A stretch of DNA of 48,883 nt, taken from positions 1 through 48,883 of the forward strand of contig JABDAL010000012.1 in the NCBI GenBank assembly GCA_013289165.1, read 5' to 3'. Under the pieces are notes generated by a model. That model did no database searches. It had not been told where the DNA came from and saw only the letters and a list, made by a program, of their open reading frames with translations. Origin of the DNA: Bacteroidota bacterium. GTDB taxonomy: Bacteria; Bacteroidota; Bacteroidia; JABEUT01. Positions 19,914 to 29,398 of the stretch are shown piece after piece. The translations under genes were made by a program, and so were the position numbers. Every line of letters begins with the position of its first letter. The first letter of the stretch is position 1.

Positions 19914-22826
19914 ATGTCCCTCGGAATGATAAAAAAATACTTTCTATTCGGTTTGCTAACCCTGTTTTGCGGCGTTGCATGGGGGACGAATAATAATGAG
20001 TTTCCTTATGATACTGTGCCGGGAGACCCTTTACATGGGCGTGTTTATCATCTTGCCAATGGGCTTACGGTATTTATAAGCGTTAATAACGCTGAACCGA
20101 AGATACAGACTCTTATAGCGGTAAAAGCAGGTAGTAAATATGACCCGTCCGATGCTACGGGGCTTGCCCATTATTTGGAGCATATGCTTTTTAAAGGAAC
20201 GACACACTATGGCACTTCTGATTATGCAAAAGAAAAACCTCTTTTAGATAAAATAGAAAATCTCTTTGAACTATACCGGCATACTACCGATGAGCATAAA
20301 AGGGAACGTATTTATAGGCAAATTGATAGCGTATCATATGCCGCATCAACATATGCCATACCCAATGAATATAATAAGATGATGAACTTTATCGGTTCAG
20401 AAGGCACTAATGCCGAAACCTCGGAAGATAAAACTATTTTCCAGGAAAATATTCCGTCGAATGAGTTAGATGCCTGGCTGCAAATTGAATCTGACCGTTT
20501 TAAAAATCCTGTAATGCGCTTGTTTCATACGGAATTGGAGGTAGTGTATGAAGAAAAAAATATGCGCATGGATAATGGTTCCGACCTCACATACGAAGCT
20601 CTTATGAATGGTTTGTTCCCCGGGCATCCGTATGGTACACATACTACCATTGGCACGATACATGATTTAAAGAATCCGTCTTTGAAAGATATTATCAGCT
20701 ATTTCCACAAATATTATGTTCCTAACAATATGGTAATTACCTTATGCGGGGATGTTGACCCTGATGAAGCTATTCAAAAAGTAAATGCATGGTTTGGCAG
20801 CTACCTGTCCCATGCCGTCCCCTCTTTCATCTGTCCGAGGGAAGATTCCATTACAAAGCCGGTTGTTAAAACAGTTGTTGACCAACATACCCGGTCAGTG
20901 GAAATTGGGTATGGCTTTGGAGGTGCTGTTACAGAGGAAACAGATATGGTAAGATTAATTCAAAAACTATTATACAATGGAAAAACAGGTTTGCTGGAAC
21001 AGGATATGGCGGGCAAGCTTGATGATGCAAGAGCAAATGTGAAAATTCTGAAAGACCACTCGGTTCTGTTTTTATCTGCAAACCCTAAAGACGATCAAAC
21101 TCTTGAGCAAGTGAAAGACAGCCTTCTTAAAGAGATTCAAAAACTTACTACAGGTAATTTTCCCCAGTGGCTGGTAGAGGGCGCCGTGAATAATATGAGA
21201 GTGGATGAGATGAATGATTTTCATTCGAACATGGAAAGGGGAAAAAGATTTGTTGAAGCTTTTGCAACGGATGAAAGTTGGAGCAGTTCGATAAATAGGA
21301 TAAACCGCATTTCAAAAATTACGAAAGATGATATAATAAAATTTGCAAAAAATAACTTTAAAAATAATTATGTAATTGTTTATAAAAAGAGAGGGCCGGA
21401 AGAACAGGTAGAGAGGATAAAAAAACCACCTATTACCCCGGTGCAGATAAATACCAATTCCGAATCGGATTTTCTGAAAAAAATTGAGGATGAAAAACCA
21501 CAACCCCTGCAACCTGTTTTTGCAGACTATGCCCATAAGGTCAAGCAATATGAGCTTCAACAGGGCATTGACCTGTACTGTGTTAAGAATACGGAGGATA
21601 GCATTTTTGACCTGTCGTATATTTTTGATTTAGGGAACAGTAATAATCGTAATATCAAATATGCATTACAATACTTTTATTATGGCTCTACGTCCTATTT
21701 CAGCTCCTATCAAATTAAGCAGGAGTTTTTCCGCATGGGATGCAGTTTAACTTACCGGGTTGATTATACAACAACAACGGTGGAGTTAAAAGGACTGTCT
21801 AAAAACTTTATCCAGGCTTTTAACCTAATGGAATCTATGTTTAACGATATTATGGTTGGTAAGCAGGGCTGGGACAAGGTAACTAAAAGCATGGTGGAAG
21901 GAAGAGATTATTCAAAAAAGGATTGGAACAGCATATTTTATTCTTTTACCATGTATGCACTTTACGGGGCATCTTCTCCATTTACCTATGTACTGTCCGA
22001 TGAGCAAATTAAAGGATTGGAGCCGGGAAGAATTCAGAATATTATCCGCAAAATCCGCACACGTCCTCACACCATAACCTACTATGGGCCTATGGACGGC
22101 CCCCACTTGATTGCCAGTTTGCAGCAATATCACAGGTTGCCGCCAGATATTATACAACCTGCCAAGCCGGCTACATTTAAAAGCTGGCCGGTAACTAATA
22201 ATGTATACATATATAATACAGACATACGCCAGGCACAGGTACTTATTTATCAGCCTGGAATAAAGTATAGCCTTAAGATGCAACCCGTAATTTCCCTTTA
22301 TAACCAATACTTCAGCGGGTCATTAGAATCTCCTTTTTGGCAAACTTTAAGAGAATCTAAGGCTCTTGCATATTCTGTGAGTTCTACTTATATACAACCT
22401 ACGGAATCTAGTGATACCGGGTATAATTATACAATGTTCTATACACAGGCGGATAAACTGCCTTCTGCTATTAATGTTGCCATGCAATTGCTAAATGATA
22501 CCCTTACGTATAATCCTCAATTGTTGCTTGCAAGCAAAGATGCAGTAATGAAAAGTATATGTTCCGAACGTGTAAACCGTGGAGACTTTTTAACCGGTTA
22601 TTTGAAAGCAGGCAAACTGGGAATAGAGTATGATATCAATAAAGATGTTTTCGAAACAGTCCCAAATTTGACATTTGATGACATAAAGGACTTTCATACT
22701 AAATATATTGCCGGCCAGCTATGCAACATTGTAATAGTGGGTAATGCCCAACTTATGGATTTGAGTATTCTGCGGAAATATGGAAAAATCATTTATCTGA
22801 AACAGGAAGACCTTTTTGGCTTCTGA
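19914..22826 (+). CDS. M16-family (insulinase/pitrilysin) zinc metallopeptidase, secreted
   Basis: 970 aa; HYLEHMLFKGT (HxxEH) followed by a conserved downstream Glu region 'ELEVVYEEKNMRMDN'; two M16-type halves. Confidence 0.92.
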   Translation: MSLGMIKKYFLFGLLTLFCGVAWGTNNNEFPYDTVPGDPLHGRVYHLANGLTVFISVNNAEPKIQTLIAVKAGSKYDPSDATGLAHYLEHMLFKGTTHYGTSDYAKEKPLLDKIENLFELYRHTTDEHKRERIYRQIDSVSYAASTYAIPNEYNKMMNFIGSEGTNAETSEDKTIFQENIPSNELDAWLQIESDRFKNPVMRLFHTELEVVYEEKNMRMDNGSDLTYEALMNGLFPGHPYGTHTTIGTIHDLKNPSLKDIISYFHKYYVPNNMVITLCGDVDPDEAIQKVNAWFGSYLSHAVPSFICPREDSITKPVVKTVVDQHTRSVEIGYGFGGAVTEETDMVRLIQKLLYNGKTGLLEQDMAGKLDDARANVKILKDHSVLFLSANPKDDQTLEQVKDSLLKEIQKLTTGNFPQWLVEGAVNNMRVDEMNDFHSNMERGKRFVEAFATDESWSSSINRINRISKITKDDIIKFAKNNFKNNYVIVYKKRGPEEQVERIKKPPITPVQINTNSESDFLKKIEDEKPQPLQPVFADYAHKVKQYELQQGIDLYCVKNTEDSIFDLSYIFDLGNSNNRNIKYALQYFYYGSTSYFSSYQIKQEFFRMGCSLTYRVDYTTTTVELKGLSKNFIQAFNLMESMFNDIMVGKQGWDKVTKSMVEGRDYSKKDWNSIFYSFTMYALYGASSPFTYVLSDEQIKGLEPGRIQNIIRKIRTRPHTITYYGPMDGPHLIASLQQYHRLPPDIIQPAKPATFKSWPVTNNVYIYNTDIRQAQVLIYQPGIKYSLKMQPVISLYNQYFSGSLESPFWQTLRESKALAYSVSSTYIQPTESSDTGYNYTMFYTQADKLPSAINVAMQLLNDTLTYNPQLLLASKDAVMKSICSERVNRGDFLTGYLKAGKLGIEYDINKDVFETVPNLTFDDIKDFHTKYIAGQLCNIVIVGNAQLMDLSILRKYGKIIYLKQEDLFGF

Positions 22827-22857
22827 AATGGGAGGATATTAATACGCAAGACAATAT

Positions 22858-22890
22858 TTTGTGGTTATTTCTAAAGAATATTTACATTTG
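22858..22890 (+). promoter_or_regulatory. Bacteroidota-type promoter for the lipoprotein ORF at 22914
   Basis: TTTG (22858-22861) - 21 nt - TACATTTG (22883-22890), matching TTTG/TAnnTTTG; start codon 24 nt downstream. Confidence 0.5.
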
Positions 22891-22913
22891 TCGGGTCATT
22901 GTATGTATTACTT

Positions 22914-23444
22914 ATGTCAATGAGTACTTTTTTAAAACATTTCCCCTTTATTACTCTGGCAAGTATTTTTGGCTTGGTTCTTTTTTATTCATGCCAAAAA
23001 GCAGACCCGGCTCCATACAGCACGCCTCCATCCGGCATAACACATGTAACAACTGTTACGACTGCCCCTGACACCACTTCCACTTTTTCAGCGAGAGTAA
23101 ACAATAGTCAAACTGCAACCTCGTTTACACCCGGTAAAAGTACATCTGGCAGCAATACAACTCTTACAGGGGTTTCTAAATACTATACAATTACTATAAC
23201 TTTTCCGAGTTCAAGCGGCCCCGGAGATTATACACTTGGCACTTCCTTTGATCCGGATTATACCGCTACTTTGGTTAATGGTTCATCTACTTACGTCGTA
23301 AATAAAAGGTGGGGGTTGGGAGATTTAAGAATCGACTCCATTTCAGCGAAGGGTAAATATTTCGGGACATTTAGTTTAAGTGCCGAGGATACAACAACTA
23401 ATAATGATATGCAGGCTAACCAGGGCTCTTTTACTTATCTATAG
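22914..23444 (+). CDS. Hypothetical lipoprotein
   Basis: Hydrophobic N-terminus followed by lipobox-like 'LVLFYSC'; alternative ATG at 22920. Confidence 0.6.
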   Translation: MSMSTFLKHFPFITLASIFGLVLFYSCQKADPAPYSTPPSGITHVTTVTTAPDTTSTFSARVNNSQTATSFTPGKSTSGSNTTLTGVSKYYTITITFPSSSGPGDYTLGTSFDPDYTATLVNGSSTYVVNKRWGLGDLRIDSISAKGKYFGTFSLSAEDTTTNNDMQANQGSFTYL

Positions 23445-23454
23445 CTTTTAAACT

Positions 23455-24738
23455 ATGATAATCCTGAAAATAAAAAGAACCTTTAAAATACTCACCCCTA
23501 ATCACCGGGCATGGGCCGCTGTCTTTTTTCTTTTTGTTTTGCCCCTTTATACCTCTGCCCAAAATGATACTACTGCTGATAACCGTATTTATATGCTGGT
23601 TCCCCAGATGCCTACTTTTCCGGGCAACTTGGACAATTATATAAGAGACCATATTAAGCAACCTAAAGCTGCAGTTGATAATACTGTTCAGGGTACTGTT
23701 AATGTTACCTTTGTAATTACCCGGGTTGGCGAAATAAAAGATGTGTCAGTGTTGTCCGGAATTTCTCCTGGTGTGGATAGTGAAGCTGTTCGTATGGTAA
23801 GAGCTATGCCACCCTGGAATCCCGGAATGAAAAATGGGAAAGCTGTTAATGTACAATATAATCTTCCGGTTCATTTTGGATCAAATAATGGAAAGAATGG
23901 ACAATTTCAATTACTCCAAAGTCCACCTAAACCTCTCGATACGATATTCGTCTTGCGAAATGGATTATATGTGGACCCCTATCTTGGATTTGGAGAGGGT
24001 GGACCTCATTCTTCCACTTCCCTTCCGCTTAATATGAGCAGTAATTTTAAATTTGGGGTAGGACTAACTTATATGTTTGCCTCTGGTATTGGCATTTCCG
24101 CCGGATTGCAGATTCAGCAGTATAAATTCGGGTATACGTATTCTAATGTTGTAGCCAGCTATGCTTATAATGATATTATTACCAAAAGTCGTCCCACAGC
24201 GAACGATACCGTAGTTACTGCAGGATATAATGCTACCGTAAATTATTCATTTACCTATGCACAAATTCCATTGTTGTGCCGGTATATTAGCAGCCAGGAA
24301 AATAGGTTGGGATTTTACGCTGAAGCGGGATTAATAATAAATTATTTAATGAGTTCTCAAATTTCGGGCACTGTTGCCCAAACGCAATATGACCTTACAC
24401 AAATGCCCAACACATTTTGGTACACATATAACTCCACTAATTTAAACTCAACAGCAGTAAATGCCACACCCCAAAATCCGGCCAAATTAACGATGGCGAT
24501 ACATGGAGGTGCCGGAATATTAATTCCATTTACAAATAAACTATCGCTTATTGTGGAAGCGTCTTCCGATGTTGGAATTGCCAATGCGGGTGAAGGCTCA
24601 AAAGATGTGGTAAGTTTTGGAACGTCAAAATTTTACCTCTATGGTAATGGAAACTATGGAAGTTTTAACTCCTATCTTTTGGAAGCCAAATTTTTGATAA
24701 AGATGTCCAAAGCTTCAAAGACTATCCATATTAATTAA
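23455..24738 (+). CDS. Energy-transducer TonB C-terminal domain fused to an outer-membrane beta-barrel-like (PorT-type) domain
   Basis: Residues ~60-145 'VQGTVNVTFVITRVGEIKDVSVLSGISPGVDSEAVRMVRAMPPWNPGMKNGKAVNVQYNLPVHF' = TonB C-terminal signature; remainder has alternating barrel strands 'FKFGVGLTYMFASGIGISAGLQIQQYKFGYTYS'. Confidence 0.72.
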   Translation: MIILKIKRTFKILTPNHRAWAAVFFLFVLPLYTSAQNDTTADNRIYMLVPQMPTFPGNLDNYIRDHIKQPKAAVDNTVQGTVNVTFVITRVGEIKDVSVLSGISPGVDSEAVRMVRAMPPWNPGMKNGKAVNVQYNLPVHFGSNNGKNGQFQLLQSPPKPLDTIFVLRNGLYVDPYLGFGEGGPHSSTSLPLNMSSNFKFGVGLTYMFASGIGISAGLQIQQYKFGYTYSNVVASYAYNDIITKSRPTANDTVVTAGYNATVNYSFTYAQIPLLCRYISSQENRLGFYAEAGLIINYLMSSQISGTVAQTQYDLTQMPNTFWYTYNSTNLNSTAVNATPQNPAKLTMAIHGGAGILIPFTNKLSLIVEASSDVGIANAGEGSKDVVSFGTSKFYLYGNGNYGSFNSYLLEAKFLIKMSKASKTIHIN

Positions 24739-24753
24739 ACGAATAAGATACTC

Positions 24754-25587
24754 ATGAAAAAGGTATTCTGTGCACTGTTTCTCTTTTGCTGTTCATCCTA
24801 TGCCTTTTCTCAAACAGTATATGACACCATTTATTCCAATGACGAGCACTTTGCATGTACCATTAAAGAGATTACTCCGGATGCAGTACAGTTTTCATAT
24901 CCCAATGAAGACCTGCTTAATTCTGTTTATAAAACCACTATTCAAAAAATAGTTTTTAAATCGGGCCGCGTGCAGATTTTTGCAGAGGCAACTTCTTATA
25001 AAACTATAAATAGTGCAGACGACTATGAAGATGTTTCATTATCGCAGGTAGAATCGGAAGTTCAGGGGCTTTATAAAATTGGTGATGTGGGAGCCAAAGC
25101 CAGGGGGACTACTATTTATGCCAATATGGAAAAAGTAAGGGAGAGAGGGGTTCTTAAAATGAAAATACAGGCGGCAATGATGGGTGCTAATGTAGTTTAT
25201 ATTACCCAGGAAGCAACTTCAACTAATTTCTACGGCTCGGCAACGGCTACTAATATGTCGGGAGTAGCTTACTCAAACAGATTGCCAAGTTTCGATGGCT
25301 TTACGGCACTGATGAATAATAAAATGAAATATAAACTGATGAAATACGATGTGGATAGATTATCGACAGATGATTATGACCTTGTAAAAATAGCTGATAC
25401 AGGGCAGGTTATTATAAACAGGGTATATAACAGTAATGGGTTTATTATGATGGACGCCCATGTTGACAGCTTTGACAATTCTACCTTCAAGGTAGTGTAT
25501 TATTCAAATGATGGTTTTATTCTCGAATGCACGGATAATTCTGATATATTCGAAAATACAATATACAACATCCGCGTTAAGTTTTAA
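24754..25587 (+). CDS. Hypothetical secreted protein
   Basis: 277 aa, signal peptide MKKVFCALFLFCCSSYAFSQ. Confidence 0.65.
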   Translation: MKKVFCALFLFCCSSYAFSQTVYDTIYSNDEHFACTIKEITPDAVQFSYPNEDLLNSVYKTTIQKIVFKSGRVQIFAEATSYKTINSADDYEDVSLSQVESEVQGLYKIGDVGAKARGTTIYANMEKVRERGVLKMKIQAAMMGANVVYITQEATSTNFYGSATATNMSGVAYSNRLPSFDGFTALMNNKMKYKLMKYDVDRLSTDDYDLVKIADTGQVIINRVYNSNGFIMMDAHVDSFDNSTFKVVYYSNDGFILECTDNSDIFENTIYNIRVKF

Positions 25588-25589
25588 AA

Positions 25590-25625
25590 AAATAAATGCC
25601 CCAATCCAGTTTTGATTGAGGCATT
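25590..25625 (-). terminator. Intrinsic terminator for the minus-strand GloVer gene (possibly bidirectional)
   Basis: Stem AATGCCCCAATC/GATTGAGGCATT (25595-25606 / 25614-25625, one G-U on the minus strand), followed in the minus direction by TTATTTTTTT. Confidence 0.75.
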
Positions 25626-25648
25626 GAAATATATACCGGGAATTTAAT

Positions 25649-27595
25649 TTAGTTGGTCTTTACCAGTTTCTTTTCTCCTACTATGGTTCCACTCTTGTTT
25701 AGTATTCTTAGTAAGTATATCCCACTTGATTGGGTTGATATATCAACCTGGGTTACCGTTTTTGTGGCATTAATGCTCATCACTTTTTCCCCCATATAAT
25801 TGTAAAGTTCTATCACTTGCCCCGGGGTTGCACCTGCAACTGTAAAATGACCCTGGTTCGGGTCAGGATAAATTTGGATAGAGGAAGAATTATTTATATT
25901 TTGTATTTCCGTAACTACAAATGCGCAGTTATTATTTTGGCAGCCATTTTTATCAGTTACCGTACAGCAATAATTTCCATCGCAAAGGCCTTTTATAGTG
26001 CTTGTCGTTTGTCCTCCCGGGCTCCAGGAATAATTATAAGGAGATGTTCCTCCATTGGGCTTTGCTGAAAGGACCCAGTTGCAGCTATCCACATTTTTAT
26101 TAGTAGTTACGGTATCAATGGTAACAACTATAGCCGCCGCCTGGGTAATGGTTGCAGAGGCTGTTACAGTACATCCGTTTGCATCATGTACAGTCACTGT
26201 GTAGCTTCCTGCAGATAATCCATTGCCGGGGTTGTTTGTCGAAGCAGTGCTTGTGCCATTTGACCAGGAGTAAGTAAAGGGAGATACTCCGCCCGTAACA
26301 CTTGCCTGTGCACTTCCTGTGCTGGTGCCATAGCAAAGTACCTCTTGAGTAGTGGTTGCAGAAGCAGCTGTTAGGCTACAGGGAACATGAAGCAAAAGAT
26401 CCCCATTAGGCACCTGTCCATCTTTTCCGCTTCCCAAATTCCATACTACACTTTCTGTATTGTTTGATGGGTTTAATGTAATAATGGTCCCATCGCTGCT
26501 GCTACCACCGCCGGAAGTCATTCCATAGAACAGCCCATTAGTTGCATCGAAAATAAGGTTTCCATCAGGATATTTCCCATCTGTTCCACTTCCCAAATTC
26601 CACACCACACTTTCTGCATTATTAACAGGATTAAGACTAATAATAGTCCCCGAACTATGAGTGCCTCCACCGGCGGTCATTCCGTAAAACAATCCTTTGC
26701 CTGTGTAATAAGTAAGAGAGCCACGGGGAGACTGTCCATCTGTTCCGGTTCCTAAGTTCCACACTACACTGTCCTTATTAGTTATTGGATTGAATTTAAT
26801 AATAGCACCATCGCCCTGGGTTCCCCCGGCACTGGTCATTCCATAGAACAGCCCATTAGTTGCATCATAAACAAGATAACCTTGCGGATTTTGTCCATCC
26901 TTGCCTCTTCCAAAGCTCCAAACAGTATCTTCGGTATTATTGGTAGGATTGAATTTGATAATAGCTCCAGCAAAATTAACCCCGCCATTTGCAGTCAACC
27001 CGTAAAATGATCCGTTAGCAGCAAAATAAACAAGTGGGCCCTGGGGGTTCTGCCCATCTTTTCCTCTTCCAAAGCTCCAAACGGTATCTTCCGTATTATT
27101 GGCAGGATTGAATTTGATAATGGTTCCATGCCCTAAACTTCCACCGGCTGATGTCATTCCATAAAACAACCCGTTATTAGCATCATAAACAAGGCTTCCA
27201 GTGGGAAACTGTCCATCTTTGCCTCTTCCAAAACTCCAAACAGTATCTTCTGTATTCGTAAGAGGATTAAACGCAATAATGGCTCCCACACTTTTACTGC
27301 CACCGTCCGTTGTCATTCCATAAAACAACCCATTGTTAGGATTGGGAACAAGGTTTCCCTGGGGGTTCTGCCCATCTTTTCCTCTTCCAAAACTCCATAC
27401 AGTATCTTCCGTATTATTAAATGTGTTAAAGCTGATAATGGCTCCGTGCCCGCTACTGCCACCATTTTGTGTCATCCCGTACAGAACAGGGCTTTGAGCA
27501 TAACTATTACATATAAAGGAGAAACTAAGAATACTCGCTAACGAGACAATAAATGCCGGTTTTGAGTAAAGGTTTAAAAAATTCATAGATATCAA
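25649..27595 (-). CDS. GloVer tandem-repeat (TIGR03803-like) secreted protein with SprB/PKD-like repeats and T9SS type A sorting domain
   Basis: Seven ~50-aa repeats 'GLFYGMTSAGGSxGHGTIIKFNPxNNTEDTVWSFGRGKDGQNPQG'; C-terminal 'IQIYPDPNQGHFTVAG...GIYLLRILNKSGTIVGEKKLVKTN'. Confidence 0.88.
   Translation of the reverse strand: MISMNFLNLYSKPAFIVSLASILSFSFICNSYAQSPVLYGMTQNGGSSGHGAIISFNTFNNTEDTVWSFGRGKDGQNPQGNLVPNPNNGLFYGMTTDGGSKSVGAIIAFNPLTNTEDTVWSFGRGKDGQFPTGSLVYDANNGLFYGMTSAGGSLGHGTIIKFNPANNTEDTVWSFGRGKDGQNPQGPLVYFAANGSFYGLTANGGVNFAGAIIKFNPTNNTEDTVWSFGRGKDGQNPQGYLVYDATNGLFYGMTSAGGTQGDGAIIKFNPITNKDSVVWNLGTGTDGQSPRGSLTYYTGKGLFYGMTAGGGTHSSGTIISLNPVNNAESVVWNLGSGTDGKYPDGNLIFDATNGLFYGMTSGGGSSSDGTIITLNPSNNTESVVWNLGSGKDGQVPNGDLLLHVPCSLTAASATTTQEVLCYGTSTGSAQASVTGGVSPFTYSWSNGTSTASTNNPGNGLSAGSYTVTVHDANGCTVTASATITQAAAIVVTIDTVTTNKNVDSCNWVLSAKPNGGTSPYNYSWSPGGQTTSTIKGLCDGNYCCTVTDKNGCQNNNCAFVVTEIQNINNSSSIQIYPDPNQGHFTVAGATPGQVIELYNYMGEKVMSINATKTVTQVDISTQSSGIYLLRILNKSGTIVGEKKLVKTN
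26400..27490 (-). repeat. Tandem ~150-bp coding repeats (7 units) within the GloVer gene
   Basis: Near-identical blocks such as 'catctttncctcttccaaanctcca' recur roughly every 150 bp between ~26.9 and ~27.4 kb, with diverged units to ~26.4 kb. Confidence 0.85.
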
Positions 27596-27870
27596 AATGG
27601 TTTAATGGTTAGTATTTCAATGTTATATACCGCAAAATAGCCGAAAATTACACACAAAGCTATAGAAATAAAATAAATAGTGGAGTATTCCCCCTTATTT
27701 GTGTAATAAATTCATTGAAAATGAGTAGTTTCTAATATGTATTATTAATGTAAGCTGGTTGCCCGAGAACCAGCAAATAAAGCAGGTAGAATAAATAATA
27801 TTACCCGGATAAATAAAGTTTACTTACTATTTAAATTTATATATTTGGGAAAAATTAAACTTAATAAACT

Positions 27871-28044
27871 ATGAAAACATTTATACGAATTCTTTATGTT
27901 TTGCCAATTATTGGGGCAATAGTTGGTGGGTGTATAGTAATGCAGCATCCTGAATTCCGGATGGAAAAAGCTGTACTTGCTGTGGCAATGACGGTTATTC
28001 CATTTTGTGCTGTAAGGGCCCTGAAGGAATTAGTAGGGGAATAG
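27871..28044 (+). CDS. Small membrane protein, 57 aa
   Basis: MKTFIRILYVLPIIGAIVGGCIVMQHPEFRMEKAVLAVAMTVIPFCAVRALKELVGE*; two hydrophobic segments; TATATTTG box at 27840-27847; below the ORF-track length cutoff. Confidence 0.6.
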   Translation: MKTFIRILYVLPIIGAIVGGCIVMQHPEFRMEKAVLAVAMTVIPFCAVRALKELVGE

Positions 28045-28304
28045 ACACATTCACTTACAGTAGTATCATTTTATAGTAGGGGTTAAATCCCTTGCACCCC
28101 TGAGTTCTACTTTGTGGGTAATTATCCTTTTAAGCTTTGCTTAATAAGTAAAAATTATTTTTTTGTCACCTCCGAAGCCCGCCCGGCTGAACCGTTCGGA
28201 CAGGTGCAGCTTCGCGGTTACGGGTCCCACAAGCCCCGCGAGTCCCAAATTTATTAAAATAGTTCTATCAAATCCCCGTCCTATTAATTTATACTGAGTT
28301 AAAT

Positions 28305-29342
28305 ATGGGGATAATAAAAGCAATGGGTAAAAACCCAAGGGGAGAAAGATTACGAAAGATTGAAAAATCTTTTAATTATAGAGAAGGAATTTTTCAAAAT
28401 ATAAGTCCCAGCCCCGTGATGGTTGAAAAAGGAGATTTCTTAAAAACATTCAAAAAATTTCTAAAGAAGCCTAAAAATACATTACCTCCCGGCCCGCTAC
28501 CATCCATAAAAACAGATTTGAAAAACTTGCCTGGCGGAAACCCTGTGCTGGTTTGGTTCGGGCATTCATCCTATATTTTAAAAATAGAAGGAAAACATAT
28601 CCTGGTTGATCCGGTATTTAGCGGATATGCTGCTCCGTTTAAATTCAAGTCGGCAAAAAGCTTTGATGGAACCAATGTGTACACGGTAGATGATATGCCA
28701 CCGATAGATATTCTCCTTATCACACACGACCATTATGACCACTTAGACTATAAAACAGTTTCAAAATTAAATCCAAAATATATTGTAACCTCGCTGGGTG
28801 TGGCTTCGCATCTTGAGTACTGGGGCCTTAATATGGATAAGGTTACTGAGCTTGATTGGAATGATAAGACAGAGATAATACCAGGAATAACATTTATTTC
28901 AAAAACAGCCAGGCACTTTTCAGGACGTGGATTTAAACGTGCAAAAACATTATGGGCTTCATTCATACTTAAAACCAAAAATCATTCCATCTACATAGGC
29001 GCTGATAGCGGATATGACAAACATTTTAAAGAAATAGGCGAACAATATGGCGCGTTTGACCTTGCCATCCTGGAATCAGGGCAATATAATGAGGCGTGGA
29101 AAAATATCCACATGATGCCGGAAGAAACCGTTCAGGCTGGCATAGATTTAAAAGCAAGGGTACTGTTGCCTGTGCACTGGGGCAAGTTCTCCTTAGCTCT
29201 GCATCCGTGGAACGAGCCCATTGAACGTGTGATTAAGAAAGCGGAAGAACTTAAAGTAAATATGACTACACCCATGCTTGGCGAACCTGTGATAATAGGT
29301 AAGGACTACCCAACAAACAAATGGTGGAGAGAAGTTATATGA
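28305..29342 (+). CDS. MBL-fold metal-dependent hydrolase (UlaG/NAPE-PLD-like)
   Basis: HDHYDHLD metal-binding motif, 'WFGHSSYILKIEGKHILVDPVFSG', 'LPVHWGKFSLALHPW'. Confidence 0.9.
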   Translation: MGIIKAMGKNPRGERLRKIEKSFNYREGIFQNISPSPVMVEKGDFLKTFKKFLKKPKNTLPPGPLPSIKTDLKNLPGGNPVLVWFGHSSYILKIEGKHILVDPVFSGYAAPFKFKSAKSFDGTNVYTVDDMPPIDILLITHDHYDHLDYKTVSKLNPKYIVTSLGVASHLEYWGLNMDKVTELDWNDKTEIIPGITFISKTARHFSGRGFKRAKTLWASFILKTKNHSIYIGADSGYDKHFKEIGEQYGAFDLAILESGQYNEAWKNIHMMPEETVQAGIDLKARVLLPVHWGKFSLALHPWNEPIERVIKKAEELKVNMTTPMLGEPVIIGKDYPTNKWWREVI

Positions 29343-29398
29343 TTTTATTTGGTTCTAGCAGTATCCATAACCACCCTATCATGAGATAAACAGCAGCA

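Noticed and set aside
26400-27490. CRISPR-like array
   Set aside because: The ~150-bp repeats are in-frame protein repeats of a GloVer protein, without short identical repeats and unique spacers.
28141-28338. 65-aa minus-strand ORF (…GLAGLVGPVTAKLHLSERFSRAGFGGDKK…)
   Set aside because: Spans the GC-rich structured intergenic segment and overlaps the start of the MBL-fold gene; better explained as translation of a repeat or structured DNA.
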